From Bacillus sp. CH140a_4T (GTDB lineage Bacteria > Bacillota > Bacilli > Bacillales > Bacillaceae_G), in NCBI RefSeq assembly GCF_008923725.1, contig NZ_WBPF01000022.1, positions 222,913 to 286,912 of the forward strand: DNA of 64,000 nucleotides. Direction: 5' to 3'. Under the pieces are notes generated by a model. The model did not search any database and had not been told where the DNA came from. It was given only the letters and a program-made list of their open reading frames with translations. Position numbers and translations under genes: made by a program. Positions 46,415-56,982 of the stretch are shown piece after piece (the first letter of the stretch is position 1; each line of letters opens with the position of its first letter).

Positions 46415-47432
46415 AGAAAGTATTGCAATTATCATATTATGGGCTCTTATTTTCGTATACAGTATATTAGGGTCCATCGATTTTGGAGCAGGTTTTTGGG
46501 GCATGGTATACGCAAAACATCCAACGCTCGCTGCCAAGCTTGCCAATCGGTACTTATCACCAACTTGGGAAGTAACAAATACATTTCTCGTCTTTGTCGT
46601 TGTCGCTTTTCTCGGTTTCTTTCCGAAAGCCGCTTTCACCCTTGCGACAGTGATGTTTGTACCAGTTATGTTAATTTTAATACTCATTGCCATTCGCAGT
46701 ACATTCATGGTATTTGCTTACTCTGTGCCAAAATATCAGTATCTCCTTCGGGTGATTTCAGGTATTACTGGGCTCTTAATTCCAGCCTTATTAATTACCG
46801 TTTTACCCGTTACAGAGGGGGCTTATATTACAATGGTTGAAGGAAAAGAGGTACTCCTGTACGGGAAACTTCTTTCTAGCCCAGTTATCTACTGCTATAT
46901 GCTCTTTGGACTAACTTCGGAACTCTTTCTTTCCTCTCTCTTTCTTGCTGATTTTTCGAGAGAGCAAGGTTCAGAAGATTCGTATCGAATTTATCGAAGA
47001 AACGCCATCATCCTTGGTCCTGCAACACTCGTTACAGCAATTATTGCCCTCGTTGTAATGGATCCGAAAACACACTGGCTTATGCAAGGACTCATAAAGC
47101 AATTTCCATGGTTTACAGTTTCTATCGTTTTATTCGTTATCGGGTACTCTTCTCTCTGGTGGACAAACAAAAAGTATGGCACACTAGGATACCCTCGCAT
47201 TGCCGTGTTAGCAGTCGTCGCTCAATATGCATTTGCAAGTTACGCTTACGGTGTCGCGCATTTACCTTACATTATTTATCCTGATGTAACTGTATTTACA
47301 AGCTTTACAACACCAGAGACATTCTATGCATTGCTTATTCTATACGCAATCGGAATTGCAATTTTACTACCAGGATTTATCTTCTTCTGGAATTTATTCT
47401 TGAAGGATCGAACTTTTTTGAAGGAAAAGTAA
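46407..47432 (+). CDS. cydB: Cytochrome bd-type quinol oxidase subunit II
   Basis: A 341-residue CydB/YthB-family subunit with eight or nine helices, including YSILGSIDFGAGFWG at the N-terminus. It begins with GTG (MHEESIAII) behind GAAGGAGGCG, overlapping the end of cydA, so the two are translationally coupled. No cydC/cydD assembly genes lie downstream, again like ythAB. Terminator follows. Confidence 0.92.
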   Translation: MHEESIAIIILWALIFVYSILGSIDFGAGFWGMVYAKHPTLAAKLANRYLSPTWEVTNTFLVFVVVAFLGFFPKAAFTLATVMFVPVMLILILIAIRSTFMVFAYSVPKYQYLLRVISGITGLLIPALLITVLPVTEGAYITMVEGKEVLLYGKLLSSPVIYCYMLFGLTSELFLSSLFLADFSREQGSEDSYRIYRRNAIILGPATLVTAIIALVVMDPKTHWLMQGLIKQFPWFTVSIVLFVIGYSSLWWTNKKYGTLGYPRIAVLAVVAQYAFASYAYGVAHLPYIIYPDVTVFTSFTTPETFYALLILYAIGIAILLPGFIFFWNLFLKDRTFLKEK

Positions 47433-47461
47433 TATAGCTTTGGAGTCTGTTCCAAAACGAC

Positions 47462-47501
47462 AGAAGCCCGCTTTGCTACCGTCTTAGCAAAGCGGGCTTC
47501 T
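47462..47501. terminator. Terminator after cydAB
   Basis: GAAGCCCGCTTTGCTA/TAGCAAAGCGGGCTTC, 16 bp perfect with a 6-base loop, T-rich afterwards; also lies downstream of thiC on the other strand. Confidence 0.93.
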
Positions 47502-47557
47502 TCTATATTTAAGTTAGGTACTACAGTGTGATCAATCAAGTAAAGAGGTGTAACGTG

Positions 47558-49416
<1,859 letters not shown>

Positions 49417-49443
49417 ATAAAGACATCATTATGTAAAGCCATT

Positions 49444-49541
49444 AACTTCCCTACGCTGGTACGAGCCAGATCAGGTCCAAAGGGTTAAGAAGTTCACACG
49501 CTTCTCTCTCAGCCTACGCATACGTTAGGCACCCCTAGTTT
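49444..49541 (-). ncRNA. TPP (THI) riboswitch controlling thiC
   Basis: The minus strand contains all THI-box landmarks in order: CTAGGGGTGC, GGCTGAGAGAGAAG, ACCCTTTGGACCTGATCTGG, and CGTAGGGAAGT. P1 is closed by AACT/AGTT. The pyrimidine-sensor CTGAGA and pyrophosphate-sensor segments are intact. It turns thiC off when TPP binds. Confidence 0.98.
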
Positions 49542-49617
49542 ATCACTGATTTAATTTTCAATACTTTCCCATCATACACGATAATCTGAAAAATGCAAAG
49601 TTTATTTCTTTTGTTGT

Positions 49618-51279
49618 TTATGGAATCATCCACGTTAAATAATATGCCTGCACATACGTCATAATACCAACAATCGTAACGAAGAATAAACTATGCTTCA
49701 CTGTAAAGCGGAATAAATCAGATTCTTTTCCAGCAAGTCCAACTGCCGCACAAGCAATTGCAATCGATTGCGGAGAAATCATTTTTCCTGTTACACCGCC
49801 CGTTGTATTTGCTGCAACGAGAAGTACTTCAGATACACCGACTTGCTGCGCTGTAATCGCTTGTAAATTCGAGAACAGTGCATTCGCTGACGTATCGGAT
49901 CCTGTTAAGAATACACCGATCCAGCCTAGGAATGGTGAGAAGAACGGGAATAGTCCACCAGTTCCTGCAAGTGCTAACGCTAACGTAGAAGATAAACCAG
50001 AATAGTTTGCGATAAATGCGAATCCTAATACGAATCCGATAGATAGAATTGGCATTTTAAGTTCATTTAACGTTTCTTTAAATGTCGCTACTGCATCTTT
50101 TGCACTCATTTTCAAAATAAACATGGAAATGATGCAAGCAATTAAAATCGCTGTTCCAGTCGCTGATAAAATATCTAATTTCAAAATTGCCTCGTAAGGC
50201 GTCGGTTTATTTACAATCGGCTCTGCTTTCATTACTAAATTGTGCAAGCCTGGAACTTCAAACTTAAATACAAGACTTTCTAATGCACCACCCGGAGCAA
50301 ATAATGCTTTAAAGAAACTTTGACTCCAAATAACTACCATAACCGTTAATACGATAAATGGAGACCATGCTTTTACTACTTTTCCTACCGTTAGCTTCGG
50401 CATAGATGACACCGTCGTTGTCGCAGCTACTTCACTATTTGCTTGCCCCGATTGATAGATTTCTTTCGGCTGCCAAACTTTTAAGAATAGCGATAAACTC
50501 ACTAAGCTTACAAGTGCTGACGTAATATCCGGAAGTTCCGGCCCTAAGAACGTTGCTGTAATGAACTGCGTAATTGCAAATGAACTACCCGCTACAAATA
50601 GAGCAGGCCACGTTTGTCTTACTCCTTTCAATCCATCCATTAAAAATACGATAAAGAACGGAACAAATAATGATAAGAACGGTAATTGATGTCCAGCCAT
50701 TTGTCCAATTTTATGTGGATCAATACCTGTTACTTGTCCAGCAACTGTAATCGGAATTCCCATCGCTCCGAACGCTACTGGTGCTGTATTTGCGATTAAA
50801 CAAAGACCCGCTGCATATAAAGGGTTTAACCCAAGACCTGCAAGAAGCGCTGCCGTAATCGCTACTGGTGCACCAAATCCTGCTGCCCCTTCCAAAAATG
50901 CTCCAAATGAAAAACCGATTAAAATAACAAGTAAACGATGGTCATTCGTAATGGACAATACAGATGCACGAATCACATCGAATTGGCCTGTTTTCACTGA
51001 TATTTTATATAAAAATACCGACATAATGATAATCCAAGCAATTGGCCATAGTCCGTATAAGAAACCATATCCGGTCGCTGCCATCGCCATTGTGAACGGC
51101 ATCTTATAAGCGAATAAAGCCACTAAAATTGTAAGTACAACTGTAATAAATCCTGCCACATACCCCTTCATGCGGAAAACTGCTAAAGCTAAGAAAAAAA
51201 AGATAATCGGAATAAGTGCGACCGCTGCCGAAATCCAAATATTTCCGAACGGATCATAAACTTGTGTCCATGTGTTCAT
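49618..51279 (-). CDS. lctP: L-lactate permease (LctP family)
   Basis: A 553-residue lactate/glycolate permease with about 13 helices. Typical stretches are [45 protein letters not shown] and [24 protein letters not shown]. It imports L-lactate with H+; B. subtilis LutP and LctP are relatives. AGGGGGAG precedes the ATG. A perfect cre site 100 bases upstream indicates CcpA catabolite control. No lutABC genes are in the window. Confidence 0.95.
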   Translation of the reverse strand: MNTWTQVYDPFGNIWISAAVALIPIIFFFLALAVFRMKGYVAGFITVVLTILVALFAYKMPFTMAMAATGYGFLYGLWPIAWIIIMSVFLYKISVKTGQFDVIRASVLSITNDHRLLVILIGFSFGAFLEGAAGFGAPVAITAALLAGLGLNPLYAAGLCLIANTAPVAFGAMGIPITVAGQVTGIDPHKIGQMAGHQLPFLSLFVPFFIVFLMDGLKGVRQTWPALFVAGSSFAITQFITATFLGPELPDITSALVSLVSLSLFLKVWQPKEIYQSGQANSEVAATTTVSSMPKLTVGKVVKAWSPFIVLTVMVVIWSQSFFKALFAPGGALESLVFKFEVPGLHNLVMKAEPIVNKPTPYEAILKLDILSATGTAILIACIISMFILKMSAKDAVATFKETLNELKMPILSIGFVLGFAFIANYSGLSSTLALALAGTGGLFPFFSPFLGWIGVFLTGSDTSANALFSNLQAITAQQVGVSEVLLVAANTTGGVTGKMISPQSIAIACAAVGLAGKESDLFRFTVKHSLFFVTIVGIMTYVQAYYLTWMIP

Positions 51280-51377
51280 TGTTCTCTCCCCCTAAAGAAT
51301 CCCCTTTTAAATTGAATAACCTCATCAATAGACTATCAGGTCATCATACCTTTAAGTCTAAAATAAAAAAACGTTCA

Positions 51378-51392
51378 AGAAAACGTTTTCAT
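51378..51392. promoter_or_regulatory. cre (CcpA) site upstream of lctP
   Basis: The minus strand reads ATGAAAACGTTTTCT, an exact fit to WTGWAARCGYTWWCW. It is 99 bases upstream of the lctP start, in the promoter region. Confidence 0.82.
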
Positions 51393-51563
51393 TAATTCTA
51401 TCACAAAAACTCCCATCCCAGAAGATTTTTTTGAAAATTTCATCATTTAATATGGAAATCTTACAAAAACGTCACGTTCTTGTAATGTTCATCGATAGGA
51501 AGCACGCTAAATTTCCTGCATAATAAAGGTATAACAACGGACATTATTTATGAGGTGATATAT

Positions 51564-51881
51564 ATGAACGGAAACAAAATATTAGCAGCTTTATCATACT
51601 TTAGTGTATTATTTGCCCCTATCTTATTCCCTATTATTGTGTGGATTGTGGGCGATTCTGAAACAAAACCACACGCAAAACGCGCTCTATGGACACACAT
51701 CATTCCAAGCATCGCGTCATTTATTGGATTTGCTATTCTAGGAATTATGGGTATCGGATCGGATCAACCAGACGTAACACTTGGAATTGGAGCAATGATT
51801 GTCTTATGTATTTGCGGCATTATTAGCTTATACTACTTCATTTGGAACATCGTAAAAGGTATTAAAGTGCTGAAAGCTTAA
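51564..51881 (+). CDS. DUF4870-family small membrane protein
   Basis: A 105-residue protein with three helices (about 5-25, 48-65, 70-95) separated by a charged loop (GDSETKPHAKRALWTH). It fits DUF4870, a widespread small membrane family of unknown function. GAGGTGATATAT before ATG sets the start three codons later than the first in-frame ATG. Single gene. After the stop (51884-51904) is an inverted repeat around CAAACGTTTG. Confidence 0.8.
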   Translation: MNGNKILAALSYFSVLFAPILFPIIVWIVGDSETKPHAKRALWTHIIPSIASFIGFAILGIMGIGSDQPDVTLGIGAMIVLCICGIISLYYFIWNIVKGIKVLKA

Positions 51882-51962
51882 GTTTAAACAAACGTTTGAT
51901 TAAAACAACACGCATAATAATAAATGAAATTTTAATGGCGATACGACAACCTTTTAATAAGA

Positions 51963-51998
51963 AAAAAACGTCCCAAAATACCTTTTGGGACGTTTTTT
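51963..51998. terminator. Bidirectional terminator between DUF4870 and DUF2227 genes
   Basis: AAAAAACGTCCCAAAA/TTTTGGGACGTTTTTT, 16 bp perfect with a 4-base loop and T runs both ways; it touches the stop of the minus-strand gene. Confidence 0.93.
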
Positions 51999-52489
51999 TA
52001 TCTTCTGCGTTTCTTCTTTTTTCTCATCATTTTCTTGCGGCGCGTGTTCACTTTATCCGCTATAATGTGAAGCGTGCTTGCCACAACAATTCCCATTACG
52101 AACGTTACAATTTCAACCTCATGTTCCTTCGCCATTTCTATCAAATTCCCGTCAAGCGCAATTACATTTAATAGGAATAAAAACGGAGAAAACACAATTA
52201 ACATGTATGCAATACGAATCACATCACCAAGTATAATTGTATGTGTAAAAAAGGAACGATGCGGCATAACCTTCTTATACGGATACCAAAATATACGCAA
52301 GAACCCCCATTTATTATACGCATTACTATACGTATCTAAATCAGGCGTTAAAAATGTAGTACCTACTAAAAAGCCAATTGCAAAAGTTAATAAAAAATCA
52401 AAATTTGTTAATCCATACGAAAAAAGCAAAAACAAAACAACCGGAAGGGATATTAAGTTTATTTTCGTATGCGTTCTTCCTGATGGCAT
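51998..52489 (-). CDS. DUF2227 putative metal-binding membrane protein
   Basis: A 163-residue protein beginning MPSGRTHTKINL, the hallmark start of DUF2227. Further conserved pieces are TPDLDTYS, the PHRSFFTHT histidine motif, and ASTLHIIAD, which together could bind a metal ion. Three or four helices. The C-terminus is strongly basic (RRKKMMRKKKKRRR). Biochemical function unknown. It lies 50 bases downstream of the DUF1232 gene on the same strand. Confidence 0.82.
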   Translation of the reverse strand: MPSGRTHTKINLISLPVVLFLLFSYGLTNFDFLLTFAIGFLVGTTFLTPDLDTYSNAYNKWGFLRIFWYPYKKVMPHRSFFTHTIILGDVIRIAYMLIVFSPFLFLLNVIALDGNLIEMAKEHEVEIVTFVMGIVVASTLHIIADKVNTRRKKMMRKKKKRRR

Positions 52490-52539
52490 AAAGCACTTCC
52501 TCGCTTACGTTCGCCCTGTCACCATATGACAGTTCTCAC

Positions 52540-52905
52540 CTATTGATCTAATTTCTGATCGATAAAGGATGTGTCTATATCCGAACCAAACCACTCTGCC
52601 AACTTCACCCGTGCCTTATCTTTCACCTCTTCATTGACGTATAACGACGCTTGTAATAGCGCGGCCATTAACGCCCCTAAATCATCCGTATAACCAACTC
52701 CAGCGATGAAATCTGGAATGGCATCAATTGGTGCAATAAAATAAGCAAGTGCTCCAATCACAATAATTTTCACTCGCTTTGGAACATCAGGTCTTTGCAA
52801 AACGTAAAACAATAGTAAACTTGCATAAATGACCGACTGCCCTGCTTGCTTTGCAACATGTTTTGCTTTCTTCCAAAACGCTTCAACTGAAAATTTTTGT
52901 TCCAT
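52540..52905 (-). CDS. DUF1232 (YkvA-type) membrane protein
   Basis: A 121-residue protein with the DUF1232 block VIGALAYFIAPIDAIPDFIAGVGYTDDLGALMAAL in the middle and an amphipathic N-terminus. It occurs across bacteria; function unknown. AGGGAGG precedes the ATG. Possibly co-transcribed with the DUF2227 gene. A LexA-like box lies 116 bases upstream. Confidence 0.85.
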   Translation of the reverse strand: MEQKFSVEAFWKKAKHVAKQAGQSVIYASLLLFYVLQRPDVPKRVKIIVIGALAYFIAPIDAIPDFIAGVGYTDDLGALMAALLQASLYVNEEVKDKARVKLAEWFGSDIDTSFIDQKLDQ

Positions 52906-53451
52906 ATGAAAGCCTCCCTATTTTTTAAAAGAAATAAGCTACAATATGTTATCAGTAAAAGTTCATCAACATTACACATAATCTATCAATGAACTTTAAT
53001 TGTAACAAACAAATAAAAAAAGAACAAGTGTTCGTTAATTTTTACACAATTCCCATCATATAATAGTTTTCTATATAACCACTTACCCATCGTCATTTCT
53101 TATTTCTCAACAAAGGAAATTTTCACTTTCACTTAACATTCTGCTCTATGTTTGTTATATTTTCTAGTTGACGGACATATAAACGAATGTTAAAGTTTTC
53201 TCTGGTAGTGACAAACCACATACAAAAAATGTAAAATGTTATAGTGTTTCTCAGAAATGAATTTTGTTGTATAATACAGAAATGACGTTATGCTTATGAG
53301 CAACACAAGAAACCAAAAGGGTATGCATAGTTATAGTCGTATATGGGTGAATATAGAACCTCTAATTATGGCCAAGAAAACTATGTATTTTTTATTTTAA
53401 CATTTTTCGCTCCAAAATCGACCAAGCCTGATAGAGAAAGGGTGGAAATGA
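52906..53451. other. Long intergenic region before ltaS with a LexA-like box
   Basis: These 546 bases separate divergent genes. At 53021-53034 AGAACAAGTGTTCG matches the Bacillus LexA box CGAACRNRYGTTYG at 13 of 14 positions. A TATAAT at 53270-53275 is a likely -10 for ltaS, leaving a leader of about 170 bases. A plus-strand ORF of 70 codons at the ltaS junction has no ribosome binding site and is in another frame; I reject it. No repeat found. Confidence 0.5.
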
Positions 53452-55380
53452 ATGAAAGAAACCTTGAAATCACAATTTCAAAATGTGCGTTTCACTGTAT
53501 TCGTAGCCTTAGCCGTATGGTTGAAGACGTATCTTATTACACGCACAAGCTTTGATTTAAAACTTGAATCTTTCATGCAAGAATTCATTTTATTCCTTAG
53601 CCCATTAGCAGCATCATTACTGCTTGTTGGTCTTGCATTATTTGCAAAAGGAAAAAAACGTAACTATATAGCACTTGGAATTAATTTTGTCTTAACAATC
53701 ATTCTTGTTGGTAACGTAATGTTCTACGGATTCTACAATGACTTCGTTACTTTACCGGTACTAGGACAAACATCTAACTTTGGAAGTTTAGGTTCTAGTG
53801 TGAAAGAACTGTTTAACTACAAAATCATCCTTGCATTTGCTGATATTATCGTATTCTTCATTTTATTGAAGAAGAAGAAAAGCTTTGCGCCGACAGAGCG
53901 TGTAGCACGCCCAATGCGTTCCCTATACTTCGTGTCAACAGTTGCTATTTTCTTCGTAAACTTAGGACTGGCAGAAGCTGAGCGTCCTGAACTATTAACA
54001 CGTTCATTCGACCGCGTTATGCTTGTTAAAAACTTAGGTTTATATGTACACCAAGTGTATGACCTTGGCTTACAAGCAAAATCAAGTTCACAAAAGGCCT
54101 TTGCTGACGGTAGTAAGTTACAGGAAACAGAAAACTACGTAAAAACAACGCAAAGCAAACCAGATCCAAATATGTTTGGTACTGCAAAAGGGAAAAACGT
54201 AATTGTTGTCTCTCTTGAGTCACTACAAACATTCTTAATTGGGGCAACAGTTAACGGACAAGAAGTTACACCGTTCTTAAACCAATTTACGAAAGAAAGT
54301 TATTACTTTGATAACTTCTTCCATCAAACTGGGCAAGGAAAAACATCTGATGCTGAATTCTTAGTAGATACTTCCATGTATCCACTAGACCGTGGTGCTG
54401 TATTCTTCACACACGGTAATAACGAATATACAGCAACTCCAGAAATTTTACGTGAGCAAGGATACCACACATCAGTATTCCACGCGAACAACGCAACATT
54501 CTGGAACCGTAACATTATGTATCCGGCACTTGGTTATGATCGTTACTACAACGAGCTTGACTACAAGATTACGCCAGAAACGAAATTAAATTGGGGATTA
54601 AAAGATATCGAATACTTCGATCAATCTATCGATATGTTAAAAGAAGTGAAGCAACCGTTCTATACTCGCTTCCTTACTTTAACAAACCATTACCCATTCA
54701 CTTATGATGAAAATACAAAATTAATCGATGAATACAATTCTGGTGATGGCGTATTTGACCGTTACATGGTAACTGCTCGCTATTTAGACGAAGCAATGAA
54801 ACACTTTATTGAGCGTCTAAAAGCAGAAGGTATTTACGACAACTCAGTTATCGTATTCTACGGTGATCACTACGGTATTTCTGAAAACCATAACCGTGCA
54901 ATGGCACAGTTCTTAGGAAAAGAAGAAATCACTGCATTTGACCATATGAACTTACAAAAAACACCGATGTTTATTCACGTTCCAGGTCAAAAAGAAGGTA
55001 AAACAATTTCAAAACCAACTGGTGAAATTGACATTAAACCAACAATTCTAAACTTACTTGGTATAGATTCTACGAATCAAGTTCAATTTGGTCATGATGT
55101 ATTCTCACCTGATAATAAAGGATTCGTTGTTCTTCGTGACGGTAGCTTCATTACAGATAAGTACATGTACACGAACAGTACATTCTACGACCGTGCTACT
55201 GGCGAAGTTGTACAACTACCAAAAGAAGAATCTCAACCACTTATCGATCGTGCCCAAAATGAATTGAACATGTCTGACAAAATCATTGAAGGCGACTTAC
55301 TTCGCTTCTCTGAAAGTAATAAGACCAAAACTGGTGAAGTAAAGACCGCTATTAAAGAAGAAAAGAAGAGCGCTGAGTAA
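53452..55380 (+). CDS. ltaS: Lipoteichoic acid synthase (LtaS family)
   Basis: A 642-residue glycerol-phosphate polymerase: five N-terminal helices (to about residue 190), then an extracellular sulfatase-like domain. Catalytic Thr is near residue 298 in TGQGKTSDAEF; metal ligands are in VVSLESLQ and YGDHYGISENHNRAM. It builds LTA chains from phosphatidylglycerol. Length matches B. subtilis LtaS (649). Ribosome binding site AAAGGGTGG. The genome probably has LtaS paralogs, so this may be one of several. Confidence 0.95.
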   Translation: MKETLKSQFQNVRFTVFVALAVWLKTYLITRTSFDLKLESFMQEFILFLSPLAASLLLVGLALFAKGKKRNYIALGINFVLTIILVGNVMFYGFYNDFVTLPVLGQTSNFGSLGSSVKELFNYKIILAFADIIVFFILLKKKKSFAPTERVARPMRSLYFVSTVAIFFVNLGLAEAERPELLTRSFDRVMLVKNLGLYVHQVYDLGLQAKSSSQKAFADGSKLQETENYVKTTQSKPDPNMFGTAKGKNVIVVSLESLQTFLIGATVNGQEVTPFLNQFTKESYYFDNFFHQTGQGKTSDAEFLVDTSMYPLDRGAVFFTHGNNEYTATPEILREQGYHTSVFHANNATFWNRNIMYPALGYDRYYNELDYKITPETKLNWGLKDIEYFDQSIDMLKEVKQPFYTRFLTLTNHYPFTYDENTKLIDEYNSGDGVFDRYMVTARYLDEAMKHFIERLKAEGIYDNSVIVFYGDHYGISENHNRAMAQFLGKEEITAFDHMNLQKTPMFIHVPGQKEGKTISKPTGEIDIKPTILNLLGIDSTNQVQFGHDVFSPDNKGFVVLRDGSFITDKYMYTNSTFYDRATGEVVQLPKEESQPLIDRAQNELNMSDKIIEGDLLRFSESNKTKTGEVKTAIKEEKKSAE

Positions 55381-55394
55381 TCTCAGCCTCTTTT
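55366..55394 (+). terminator. Terminator of ltaS
   Basis: AAGAG-C-GCTGAG/CTCAGC-C-TCTT stem spans the stop codon and runs into eight T residues. Confidence 0.9.
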
Positions 55395-55498
55395 TTTTAT
55401 ATTTCTCCATACAATCACTTATATTCATTAACTTTAACATTACATAACCTTTACCAAATATTCACATAACATTAATGAAACATCTCTATAATAAAATA

Positions 55499-55701
55499 TG
55501 TAAGCGAGGTTCTATATATTTCTTATCTCTCATCTGTAATAAGATCCCTTAAAGAAATATGTGAATCGTTTATTTCTACTTTCTTATAATTGTCTTTCAA
55601 TATGTTTTGTTTCCATACACAAAACATTCAATAAGACGATATCCCTATGAAAGATAGCTACCCTCCTTGTGCAGCATTCCATAAGAATGTTGCTTTTTTT
55701 T
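55499..55701 (+). ncRNA. Candidate structured small RNA or leader, unassigned
   Basis: A perfect -10 TATAAT (55487-55492) is followed by about 200 bases with no ORF but three clean hairpins: ATATTTCTT/AAGAAATAT (55516-55524 with 55552-55560), ATGTTTTG/CAAAACAT (55602-55609 with 55620-55627) and a terminator GCAGCATTC/GAATGTTGC plus eight T (55671-55701). No known riboswitch motif (TPP, SAM, T-box, purine, lysine) is visible. The -35 is weak. The dat gene starts 200 bases further on, so it is either an independent sRNA or an attenuated leader. Confidence 0.45.
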
Positions 55702-55899
55702 ATCTAAAAGCAGGATTCTTATTTCTTATTTTCGAATTTGTATATACAAAATGCTGTAAATCACCACTACTTCTCTACCATTTACAAATACACATACGTC
55801 ATATGTAAAGAAGTACTCACATAAAAATTACTATAGTGATTTTTATTCCAAATGAAAGTTTCACTTTATTTATGCACTTACGAAAGGATGGGACGAAAA

Positions 55900-56772
55900 T
55901 TGGCATATGAAAGATTTGTACTTTGGAATGATGCAGTTATTGATACAACGAAACAAAAAACGTACATAGAACTTGAAGAAAGAGGATTGCAGTTTGGAGA
56001 TGGTGTCTACGAGGTTATTCGCCTATATAAAGGCAACTTTCACTTATTAGATCCGCATATCACAAGATTATATCGCTCCATGGAAGAAATAGAATTAACA
56101 CTTCCTTTCTCAAAAGCAGAACTGATTATCCTACTTTATAAACTAATCGAAAATAATAATTTCCACGAAGATGGAACGATTTATTTACAAGTATCTCGTG
56201 GTGTACAAGCTCGTACCCATACATTCTCATATGACGTCCCTCCGACAATCTACGCCTATATTACAAAAAAAGAAAGACCCGCGTTATGGATTGAATATGG
56301 TGTACGGGCTATATCGGAACCGGATACGCGCTGGCTACGCTGTGATATTAAATCGTTAAATTTATTACCCAATGTATTAGCTGCTACGAAAGCGGAACGC
56401 AAAGGTTGTAAAGAAGCTCTTTTCGTACGAAATGGTACTGTAACCGAGGGAAGCTGTTCGAACTTCTTTCTAATCAAAAACGGAACTCTTTACACACATC
56501 CAGCTAATCACCTTATTTTAAATGGTATTATTCGTCAATATGTCCTTTCTTTAGCGAAAACCCTTCGTATTCCAGTACAAGAAGAACTTTTCAGTATTCG
56601 TGATGTTTATCAAGCGGATGAATGTTTCTTTACAGGAACAACGATTGAAATTTTGCCGATGACTCATCTTGATGGAACCGCAATTCAAGATGGCCAAGTT
56701 GGACCTATTACAAAAATGCTGCAAAGGTCATTTTCTCAAAGCTTGTTACAATCCAATATGTCATCTTCTTAA
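55900..56772 (+). CDS. dat: D-alanine aminotransferase
   Basis: A 290-residue class IV PLP aminotransferase making D-Glu from D-Ala and 2-oxoglutarate (or the reverse), thus feeding peptidoglycan and D-alanylation. Signature parts: RGLQFGDGVYEVIRLYKG, RWLRCDIKSLNLLPN (PLP Lys near 151), EGSCSNFFLIKNG and GTTIEILPM. It is close to B. subtilis Dat through the catalytic half. I start at TTG (MAYERFVLW) because the family begins there; an ATG at 55888 is possible, and AAAGGATGGG lies between. A 200-base leader precedes it. Confidence 0.92.
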   Translation: MAYERFVLWNDAVIDTTKQKTYIELEERGLQFGDGVYEVIRLYKGNFHLLDPHITRLYRSMEEIELTLPFSKAELIILLYKLIENNNFHEDGTIYLQVSRGVQARTHTFSYDVPPTIYAYITKKERPALWIEYGVRAISEPDTRWLRCDIKSLNLLPNVLAATKAERKGCKEALFVRNGTVTEGSCSNFFLIKNGTLYTHPANHLILNGIIRQYVLSLAKTLRIPVQEELFSIRDVYQADECFFTGTTIEILPMTHLDGTAIQDGQVGPITKMLQRSFSQSLLQSNMSSS

Positions 56773-56821
56773 ACACGTATAATTTCTATCCTTTCTACAT
56801 TCAATATATGTATTTAAATGG

Positions 56822-56852
56822 AAATCAAGGTATAGATTTATGCCTTGATTTT
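56822..56852 (+). terminator. Terminator of dat
   Basis: AAATCAAGGTATA/TATGCCTTGATTT stem with one G-T pair, then T8. Confidence 0.92.
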
Positions 56853-56894
56853 TTTTTGTAATCTTTTTGTCATATTCAGATTACCGCATAAGTC

Positions 56895-56923
56895 TTGACA
56901 GTAATCGACATGCTCTTTAGAAT
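56895..56923 (+). promoter_or_regulatory. Sigma-A promoter of the SH3b-NlpC/P60 gene
   Basis: TTGACA, 17-base spacer, TAGAAT. Transcription would start near 56930, leaving a leader of about 50 bases. Confidence 0.75.
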
Positions 56924-56982
56924 TTTTAACAGTTGGTAAATATTTCTTCACTACATTACAGACAGAAAGGAATCGACAAATT

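Noticed and set aside
53343-53555. 70-codon plus-strand ORF overlapping the start of ltaS
   Set aside because: No ribosome binding site, and it continues in a different frame into a well-supported gene.
55499-55701. T-box, SAM or preQ1 riboswitch before dat
   Set aside because: The conserved T-box AGGGTGG-ACCGCG, SAM and preQ1 core sequences are absent; left as an unassigned RNA candidate.
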